Assembly: GCA_020852655.1 (NCBI GenBank)
Contig: JADZAI010000098.1
Location: 1-64,000, forward strand
Source: Alphaproteobacteria bacterium
GTDB lineage: Bacteria; Pseudomonadota; Alphaproteobacteria; Micropepsales; Micropepsaceae
Length of the DNA: 64,000 nt
Direction of reading: 5' to 3'
Shown piece by piece: positions 58,456-64,000 of the stretch (its first letter is position 1; every line of letters begins with the position of its first letter). The notes beneath the pieces are model-generated. The model worked only from the letters and a program-made list of their open reading frames with translations. It was not told where the DNA came from and did not search any database. Both the position numbers and the translations under genes were made by a program.

Positions 58456-59508
58456 ATGGCGCGGGTGGCGGCGGACGGCGGCGGCGCGCATCCTGCGCCG
58501 ATGGGCGAGGCACGGGTCTATTCGGAGCGGCTGGGGGCGATCAGCGACGCGCAGTTCGCGGCGATGGCGGAGCGCTGGGGGCTCGGGCGCTTCCTCGGCG
58601 CGGCGCCGGTCACCAGCGGGCTGTTCGGGCAGAATGTCTTCGTCACGACCGGCGCGGGCGACTTCGTGCTGCGCGGGGCGCCGCATTGGGTGCCAGACGG
58701 CGGGGGCGGCTATCGCCCGGAGGATCGCTGGCAGTTCACCAAGGAGCGCCATTTCGCGCAGCAGCTCCACGAGAAGACGCGCGTGCCGGTGCCGTGGCCG
58801 ATGCTGCACGACACGGCGAACGACATCTTCGGCTGGCCGTATCTGGTGATGCCGCGCATGCCAGGGCTGTGCACGGACGAGCGCAGCATCCTGAAGACGC
58901 TGACGGCGGAGGACCGGCGCGGCGTCGCGGCGGCGCTGGGCGCGATGCTGGCGCAGATGCAGATGCTGACCTCGCCCTTCGCGGGCGACTTCGGGACGGA
59001 GTCGATCGCGCTGGAGCCCTACCCCGGCGGCGCCGTCGCGTGGATCGCGCAGGAGGCGCGGCGCCTCGTGCGGTCGTGCGGGGAGCGGCTGACGGCGGAC
59101 GAGGCCCAGTGGGTCGAGGCGGCGATCGCCGAGGCCGGGGCGGGGGCCGGGAGCAGCTATGTGCATTGCGACTACAAATTCGGGAATCTGACACTGCTGA
59201 AGGAGGGCGGCGCGTGGCGGGTGAGCGGGCTCTTCGACTTCCACGAGGCGCGCTTCAGCGACGGGGCGCTCGACCTGGTACGGAGCGCGTGCAGCTATCT
59301 CGATACGGAGGGGGAGCTCGCGGCGGTGTTCCGCGCGGCCTATGGGCGGCCGCTCGATGCGGGGCGGATGCGGCTCTACGTGCTGAACGACCGGCTGAAG
59401 ATCTGGGACTATTTCACGCGGCCGGGCGTGCAGGCGCCTTGGCTGACGGCGCGGCATTTTCGTCCGTGGGCGGAGCGGTATGTGGAGGGCGTCGTGGGGC
59501 TGGTGTGA
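58456..59508 (+). CDS. Aminoglycoside-phosphotransferase-fold kinase
   Basis: 350 residues; an ATG at 58501 could also be the start. APH/choline-kinase fold: VTTGAGDFVLRG (Gly-loop and Lys-equivalent region), catalytic YVHCDYKFGNLTLL in place of the usual HGDLHPGN, and metal-binding GLFDFHEARFSDGALDL. Substrate unknown; such proteins act on small hydroxy compounds and rarely on aminoglycosides. It follows the small lipoprotein gene by 14 bases. Confidence 0.8.
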   Translation: MARVAADGGGAHPAPMGEARVYSERLGAISDAQFAAMAERWGLGRFLGAAPVTSGLFGQNVFVTTGAGDFVLRGAPHWVPDGGGGYRPEDRWQFTKERHFAQQLHEKTRVPVPWPMLHDTANDIFGWPYLVMPRMPGLCTDERSILKTLTAEDRRGVAAALGAMLAQMQMLTSPFAGDFGTESIALEPYPGGAVAWIAQEARRLVRSCGERLTADEAQWVEAAIAEAGAGAGSSYVHCDYKFGNLTLLKEGGAWRVSGLFDFHEARFSDGALDLVRSACSYLDTEGELAAVFRAAYGRPLDAGRMRLYVLNDRLKIWDYFTRPGVQAPWLTARHFRPWAERYVEGVVGLV

Positions 59509-59540
59509 GCGGGTCTGATAGGCCGGATGCTCTATGCCGA

Positions 59541-59590
59541 AGGCCCCCTTCCGCCCTTCGGGCACCTTCCCCCGACGGGGGAAGGCGCTC
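59541..59590 (+). repeat. Intergenic palindromic repeat related to the PDH repeats
   Basis: AGGCCCCCTTCCGCCCTTCG GGCACCTTCCCCCGACGGGG GAAGGC: a CCCTTCGGG stem and a perfect ten-base stem CCTTCCCCCG-A-CGGGGGAAGG (59565-59574, 59576-59585). The order of blocks matches copy B in pdhC with CTTCC for CTCC. It lies between convergent genes, where it may also end transcription. Confidence 0.7.
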
Positions 59591-59631
59591 ACGCCCCAAC
59601 GCCTGCGCATTGTTCCGGTTAGCGGGCCGCG

Positions 59632-60348
59632 TCAGTCCGTCTTGCGGGGCCACCATTTGCTGCGCCAGTGGCCGAGCAGGGTGTTGGATTTCAGGAAGTG
59701 ACGGTCGAGGCGGTCGAGGGCGGCGGGGTCGTTGTCGGCGAAGAAGTCGGCGCGGGTGCGGAAGGTCTGGGCCGGGTCGAGGTCGCGGAGCGGGACGCAA
59801 GGGTTGCCGGCGGCGATGACGTTGTCGGGGATGGCGCGGGTCACGACGCTGCCGGCGCCGATGATGGAATTGCGGCCGATGGTGACGCCCTTGCCGACGA
59901 TGGCGCCGATGCCGATCCAGGCATTCTCGCCGATCGCGATGGGCTTCGCCTGCCCGGCTTCCGTGGTGCGGTCGTAGATGCCGTGCCAGTCGCTGTCGGA
60001 GATGTAGACGTCGCTGGCGAGCATGGTGTTCGCGCCGATCTCGATGCCGATCGACGAGATGATGCGCGTGCCGGGGCTGATGAGGACGTTGTCGCCGATG
60101 GCGATGCGGCCGACCCGCGCGCCGGCGAACCAGACGCAGAGCCGCGTCGTGCGGTGGGGCTCGGCATTGATGTGGACGTTGCGGCCGACCGAGATGTTCG
60201 GGCCGATGACCTCGACCTGGCGCGGGTTGATGAACTGCGCGCCCTCGCCGATCGCGTCGAACTGGGGATGGAGATGACGCCGGCACCAGCGCGCGTTACG
60301 CCGCGCGTGGAGCTGTTTCAGCCAGTAGGGGCGGTGCTCGCGGCGCAT
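59632..60348 (-). CDS. Left-handed beta-helix acyltransferase
   Basis: 238 residues. Hexapeptide repeats from about residue 45 (VIGPNISVGRNVHINAEP, IAIGDNVLISPGTRI, GVTIGRNSIIGAGSVVTRAI) and a central His in YISDSDWHGIYDRT, as in WbbJ/NodL-type O-acetyltransferases. Adds an acyl group to a sugar or lipid, cytoplasmic side. No polysaccharide gene cluster is near. Ends with a basic tail. Confidence 0.87.
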   Translation of the reverse strand: MRREHRPYWLKQLHARRNARWCRRHLHPQFDAIGEGAQFINPRQVEVIGPNISVGRNVHINAEPHRTTRLCVWFAGARVGRIAIGDNVLISPGTRIISSIGIEIGANTMLASDVYISDSDWHGIYDRTTEAGQAKPIAIGENAWIGIGAIVGKGVTIGRNSIIGAGSVVTRAIPDNVIAAGNPCVPLRDLDPAQTFRTRADFFADNDPAALDRLDRHFLKSNTLLGHWRSKWWPRKTD

Positions 60349-60355
60349 CTCCTAT

Positions 60356-60511
60356 CTTGTCATCCTTGGGCGAGCCGGCGAAGCCGCCGAGACCCGAGGA
60401 GCCATGCCGCGATGTCGGGAGATGAGTTCTGCGGCTTCGGTGGCATCGGCGCGTTCACGGCATGGCTCCTCGGGTTCGGACGCCTCCGGCGGCCGCCCCG
60501 AGGATGACAAG
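60356..60511. repeat. Long intergenic palindrome (CTTGTCATCC type)
   Basis: CTTGTCATCC at the left end pairs with GGATGACAAG at the right; inside, GACCCGAGGAGCCATGCCG pairs with CGGCATGGCTCCTCGGGTTC. Between lie imperfect GC-rich arms and a central loop of about 45 bases. It is of the same broad type as 56674-56790 and separates two minus-strand genes. Confidence 0.8.
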
Positions 60512-60514
60512 AAT

Positions 60515-61279
60515 TTAGAGCGATTGCCCGTCGTCGACGGTGAAGAGGCTGCCGGTGATGAGGCGGCCGGCTTCGGAGCAGAGGAGGAGCAGCGTGCCGT
60601 CGAGATCTTCCTCGACGCCGAGGCGGCGGCGCGGGAAGGACGCGATCTGGGCCTTGCCGGCGTCGCGGCTGAACCAGTCGCTGTTGAGCTCGGTCTCGAT
60701 AAAGCCGGGGCACATGGCGTTGACGTTGATCTGGCGCGAGGCCCATTCGCGGGCGAGGACCTGGGTCATCATCGCGATGGCGGCCTTCGACATGCAGTAG
60801 ACGGCAAGGCCGGGCAGCACGCGCAGCGCGCCGATCGAGGCGACGTTGACGATGCGGCCGGGGGCCTTGCGCGCGATCATGCGCTTGCCCGCCTGCTGCG
60901 CCATCAAGAAGGCACCCTTTACGTTGGTGTCCATCATCTTGTCGTATTCGGTCTCGGGCATGTCGACCGCGCGGGATTCGAAATTCATTCCCGCGTTGTT
61001 GATGAGGATGTCGACCGGTCCGAAGGAGCCCTCCGCCGCCTCGAAAGAATCGATGACCGAGGCGGACTTGGTGACGTCGAGGGCGACCGAGATGGCCTTG
61101 CCGCCGTCGGCCTCGATCTCGCGCTCGAGGTCGCGCAGGCGGTCGGTGCGGCGGGCGGCGAGGACGACCTTCGCGCCGGCCTTGGCCAGCACCTTGCCGA
61201 AGCGCAGCCCGAGGCCGGACGAGGCGCCGGTCACGAGGGCGACCTTGCCGTCGAGGCGGAAGGTGGGGAGGTCGGTCAT
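60515..61279 (-). CDS. Short-chain dehydrogenase/reductase
   Basis: 254 residues from the ATG at 61279. TGASSGLG for cofactor binding with an Arg pair (AARRTDRL) after strand 2, which favours NADP; NNAG; Ser in NVASIGAL; YCMSK. The end LITGSLFTVDDGQSL is standard. Substrate unknown. A palindrome follows its stop. Confidence 0.9.
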   Translation of the reverse strand: MTDLPTFRLDGKVALVTGASSGLGLRFGKVLAKAGAKVVLAARRTDRLRDLEREIEADGGKAISVALDVTKSASVIDSFEAAEGSFGPVDILINNAGMNFESRAVDMPETEYDKMMDTNVKGAFLMAQQAGKRMIARKAPGRIVNVASIGALRVLPGLAVYCMSKAAIAMMTQVLAREWASRQINVNAMCPGFIETELNSDWFSRDAGKAQIASFPRRRLGVEEDLDGTLLLLCSEAGRLITGSLFTVDDGQSL

Positions 61280-61430
61280 AAACGGGTCCTTGGGTGGCGG
61301 TGCTGGGGCGGGGTTAAGGCTGAGGCGCGGGCCGCGGTCAAGACGGGGGTGCGTCGCTTGGTCATTTTGACTAAGCCGCGGCGGCGCGCACACTCCGGAT
61401 ATTCGACGAGCGGCCACGGGGCGATCAGGC

Positions 61431-62399
61431 ATGCTGGTATCGAAGGGAGTTGGCCGCCGTGCGGCCGGAACAGTTCTGGCCCTCCTTGTGGCGGCCGCCG
61501 TGTCGGGCGGGACGCCCTACCCCGCCGGGCCGCAACCGGAGCCGGATTTCCAGTGGCAGCCGTCCGTGGCCGCCCCGATGTTCGAGCGAAACGCCGGCCC
61601 GGTCGTGATGACCGACGGAGCGCACGGCAATTTCCACGCCGTCGACTATCGCTTCGACCCGTTCGCACGGCTGCTCCAGGCCGACGGCTATCAATTGAAG
61701 ATGACCGTCGATCCGATCACGACCGCGTCGTTGCAGGGCGTGGACGTGTTCGTGATCGCCGATCCCGTGCTGGGCGGCGAGGAGGCGAAATGGGCCCTTC
61801 CGACGCCGTCGGCGTTGCGGCCCGAGGAGATCGTCGCGCTGGAGGCCTGGGTCACCTATGGCGGATCGCTGCTGCTGATTGCCGACCAGATGCCGTTCGG
61901 CGGATCCAGCGAGGCGCTCGGCAATGCGTTCGGCATCGTCTTCCACAACGGCTATGCGCTGCCGGCGCCCGGCGCGAGCGGCGAACTTGTGTTCAAGCAG
62001 GCCACCGGCTCGCTGGCCGAACACGCGATAACGCGCGGGCGCAGCGAGGCGGAGCAGGTTTTGCTGGTGAAGAGCTTCGGCGGCCAGGCCTTCCGCGCGG
62101 TCGTTCCCGTCGAGGCGCTGATGAAGATGCCGGACGACTGGAGCGTGATCCTCCCGCAGGCCGCCGGGATCATGAATGCCAGCACGCCGCGGATTCCGGC
62201 CCGCGGCCTCATGCAGGGCGCCGTGCTGCGGCATGGCAAGGGCCGGGTCGCGGTGTTCGGCGAGGCCGCCATGTTCACCGCCCAAACGGTCATGAGCGCC
62301 GGCAAGGCCAGGCCGTTCGGCCTGAACGACCGCGAGGCGCCCTATAACGCGCAGTTCGCCCTGAACGTGATGCACTGGCTGTCCGGCAAGCTGGACTGA
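61431..62399 (+). CDS. Exported protein with DUF4350-like domain
   Basis: 322 residues. A signal-like N-terminus (GTVLALLVAAAVSGG) is followed by a Rossmann-like domain with MTDGAHGNFHAVDYRF, VDVFVIADPVLGGEEA, VTYGGSLLLIADQMPFGG and VAVFGEAAMFTAQT. This looks like the DUF4350/GATase1-like group seen in secreted or gliding-related proteins; I cannot assign an activity. It is alone in its direction until the DsbA gene. Confidence 0.65.
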   Translation: MLVSKGVGRRAAGTVLALLVAAAVSGGTPYPAGPQPEPDFQWQPSVAAPMFERNAGPVVMTDGAHGNFHAVDYRFDPFARLLQADGYQLKMTVDPITTASLQGVDVFVIADPVLGGEEAKWALPTPSALRPEEIVALEAWVTYGGSLLLIADQMPFGGSSEALGNAFGIVFHNGYALPAPGASGELVFKQATGSLAEHAITRGRSEAEQVLLVKSFGGQAFRAVVPVEALMKMPDDWSVILPQAAGIMNASTPRIPARGLMQGAVLRHGKGRVAVFGEAAMFTAQTVMSAGKARPFGLNDREAPYNAQFALNVMHWLSGKLD

Positions 62400-62437
62400 G
62401 GGTTGGCGCTTCGGGCCGGCGGGCCTATGCTCTCTCC

Positions 62438-63094
62438 ATGCAGATCGACATCGTCTCCGACACGGTTTGTCCGTGGTGCTTCATCGGCAAGCGCAGGCTG
62501 GAGCAGGCGCTGGCGCAGCGGCCGGACATAGAATTCGACGTGCGGTGGCGGCCCTACCAGCTCGATCCGGCCGTGCCGAAGGAAGGCATGGACCGGAAAG
62601 AGTATTACCGGATGAAGTTCGGCGACGGCGAACGCATCAAGGGCGCGAGCGACGCGATCCGGCAGATCGGGACGGAGGTGGGCATCCCCTTCGCCTTCGA
62701 GAAGCAGGAGCGCCGGCCGAACACGATCGACAGCCATCGCGTGGTGCGCTGGGCGAGCAGCGTCGGCTTGCAGGACGCGATCGTCGAGGCGCTGTTCAAG
62801 GCCTATTTCATCGAGGGCCGGGACGTCGGCGAGAAGGCGGTGCTGGTCGACGTGGCGCAGGCCTGCGGCATGGATGCGGAGCTCACCGGGGAATTGCTCG
62901 AAAGCGACGCCGATACCGATCTGGTCGAGCGCGAGTCGCGGCTGGCCGGCGAGATGGGCATCCAGGGCGTGCCGGCTTTCGTGATCGACAATCGCTTCCT
63001 GCTGGTCGGCGCGCAGGACCCCGACGTGCTGCTGCGCGCGATCGACAAGGCGCAATCGCTGCGCGGCGCCCGGGAGCCGGCGGCGGAGGCGTAG
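62438..63094 (+). CDS. DsbA-family oxidoreductase (FrnE-like)
   Basis: 218 residues, no signal peptide. Thioredoxin fold with an inserted helical domain; active site C11PWC14 at the start (VSDTVCPWCFIGKRRLEQAL) and cis-Pro in MGIQGVPAFVIDNRFLLVGA. This is the cytoplasmic FrnE group (polyketide synthase-associated in Streptomyces, disulfide isomerase-like in Deinococcus). Substrate unknown. Confidence 0.9.
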   Translation: MQIDIVSDTVCPWCFIGKRRLEQALAQRPDIEFDVRWRPYQLDPAVPKEGMDRKEYYRMKFGDGERIKGASDAIRQIGTEVGIPFAFEKQERRPNTIDSHRVVRWASSVGLQDAIVEALFKAYFIEGRDVGEKAVLVDVAQACGMDAELTGELLESDADTDLVERESRLAGEMGIQGVPAFVIDNRFLLVGAQDPDVLLRAIDKAQSLRGAREPAAEA

Positions 63095-63112
63095 CGACCC
63101 CTGCCTGCTAGT

Positions 63113-63502
63113 TCAGGCGGCGCGCGGCCGGTGCTCGAGCCCTTCGATGACGGCGACGAGGTCGTCGATGCGGAAGGGTTTCTGGAGGACCGCGTCGGCG
63201 CCGAGTTTGCGGGCCATGTCGAGGACACAGTCTGCGCTGATCATGCGGCCCCCGCCGCTCATGGCGACAACCTTGGCTTCGGGCGCCTCGCGCTTGATCT
63301 CGCGGAGGATTTCCAGCCCTTCGCGATCCGGCATGAAGACGTCGGTAACGACGATCTCGGGGCGATCGGCCCTGAAGGCGGCGAGGCCCTCCTCTCCGCT
63401 CCCGGCCGCTTCCGCGTCAAAACCGCAGGCGCGCAGTCCGTCACACAGCACATGCGCGACCAGGGTCTCGTCTTCGATGATCAGGACACGGCGCGATGTC
63501 AT
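63113..63502 (-). CDS. Single-domain response regulator
   Basis: 129 residues from the ATG at 63502, with GGAGGG eight bases upstream. A receiver domain only: IIEDE at the start, phospho-acceptor Asp54 (IVVTDVFMPDREG), Thr/Ser position in VVAMSGGG, and KPF. No output domain, so it must act through protein contacts (CheY-, DivK- or phosphorelay-like). Its kinase is not in the window. Confidence 0.9.
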   Translation of the reverse strand: MTSRRVLIIEDETLVAHVLCDGLRACGFDAEAAGSGEEGLAAFRADRPEIVVTDVFMPDREGLEILREIKREAPEAKVVAMSGGGRMISADCVLDMARKLGADAVLQKPFRIDDLVAVIEGLEHRPRAA

Positions 63503-63617
63503 GCGGAACCCTCCGCTTTTTGCATGCTCCGAGTGACGAAACGCGGAACTCACGCTTTCGTTGCGTGTGCAGGCTCAGCGATCGAGGATAGAACGTGCTT
63601 AACGCGCCGATGGGCGG

Positions 63618-64000
63618 TCATGCATCCCTTGCAAGGTCGGCGAGGCGGCGCAGGGTGGCGGCGGCGCCTTTCAGGCGGTCTTCGGTGCTCGCCCAGTCGC
63701 GCATGATGACGACCTTCTGGTCGGGACGCACTTTGAGCACTTTCGGCTGGTTCGAGATGAGCTCGATGAGCCCAGCCGGGTTGGCGAAGATGTTCTGACG
63801 GAAGCTGATGACCGCGCCCTTCGGGCCGGCGTCGATCTTCTCCACGCCCGCTATGCGGCAAAGGCGCTTGATGGCGACGATCTGGAGGAGCTGCTGGACC
63901 TCTTCGGGCAGCTTGCCGAAGCGGTCGATGAGTTCGGCGGCGAAGGCGTCGAGGTCGTTCTGCTCTTCCAGATTGGAAAGGCGGCGGTAGAGCGACATGC
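63618..64000 (-). CDS. mfd: Transcription-repair coupling factor, C-terminal end (partial)
   Basis: The last 126 codons of a gene that continues past the end of the window. LSNLEEQNDLDAFAAELIDR FGKLPEEVQQLL and the following KRLCRIAGVEKIDAGPKGA match the TRCF C-terminal domain 7 region (the autoinhibitory UvrA-contact domain). Mfd removes RNA polymerase stalled at lesions and recruits UvrA. Confidence 0.9.
   Translation of the reverse strand, partial: MSLYRRLSNLEEQNDLDAFAAELIDRFGKLPEEVQQLLQIVAIKRLCRIAGVEKIDAGPKGAVISFRQNIFANPAGLIELISNQPKVLKVRPDQKVVIMRDWASTEDRLKGAAATLRRLADLARDA

Overview
This is a GC-rich chromosomal window from an alphaproteobacterium. The lineage call rests on gene order: ubiquinol-cytochrome c chaperone - DUF177 - rpmF - plsX - fabH - ihfA - merR; enolase - ftsB - pyruvate dehydrogenase with a lipoyl domain on E1-beta; lpdA / lipA / ratA; cinA-C / pgpA / fused ispDF; dusB - ntrB - ntrC - ntrY - ntrX - hfq - hflX - mazG. 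A DUF2842 gene beside heme A synthase and a BamE lipoprotein fit the same group. I cannot name the genus from sequence alone.

Layout. 0-1.75 kb is a small accessory pocket: the tail of an IS5-type transposase, a gene apparently cut by it, an ArsR/DUF2087 regulator with a clear promoter-operator, and a GYF_2 membrane protein. 1.8-7.1 kb is bamE plus the lipid/ribosome/IHF cluster and a tRNA-Pro(GGG). 7.2-16.8 kb holds thioredoxin 2, an MFS exporter, an SDR, an amidase, a Met/His-rich TPR lipoprotein, heme A synthase and two tandem membrane paralogues. 16.8-20.5 kb is a minus-strand operon (MAPEG, crotonase-fold protein, periplasmic protein, CoA-binding protein, MetY). 20.6-32 kb is enolase, ftsB and the complete pyruvate dehydrogenase set (E1-alpha, E1-beta, E2, E3), with a small inserted gene and a structured RNA at 22.3-23.0 kb. 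32-38.8 kb is an acyl-activating enzyme, lipA, ratA, pncC-like, pgpA, ispDF and dusB. 38.8-48.5 kb is the nitrogen two-component block NtrBC/NtrYX, a D-amino acid aminotransferase, hfq, hflX and mazG. 48.5-63.1 kb is a looser set of metabolic genes with a VapBC module and several palindromic intergenic repeats. The window ends with a receiver-only response regulator and the 3' end of mfd.

How genes work together. Enolase and the PDH complex carry carbon from 2-phosphoglycerate to acetyl-CoA. LipA makes the lipoyl cofactor that sits on E1-beta and E2, and LpdA reoxidises it. PlsX/FabH and PgpA supply membrane lipids. CtaA, RatA and the bc1 chaperone serve respiration. NtrB/C and NtrY/X, followed by Hfq, set nitrogen status and post-transcriptional control.

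Most striking observations. (1) A palindromic repeat lies in frame inside the linker regions of both E1-beta and E2, in both orientations, with pairing-preserving base changes between copies. (2) A promoter plus three-way-exclusive pairing ending in a strong terminator at 22.35-22.50 kb looks like a small RNA or attenuator with no co-oriented gene close downstream. (3) A crotonase-fold protein lacks both catalytic glutamates. (4) A lipoprotein has eight Met and three His in its first mature segment.
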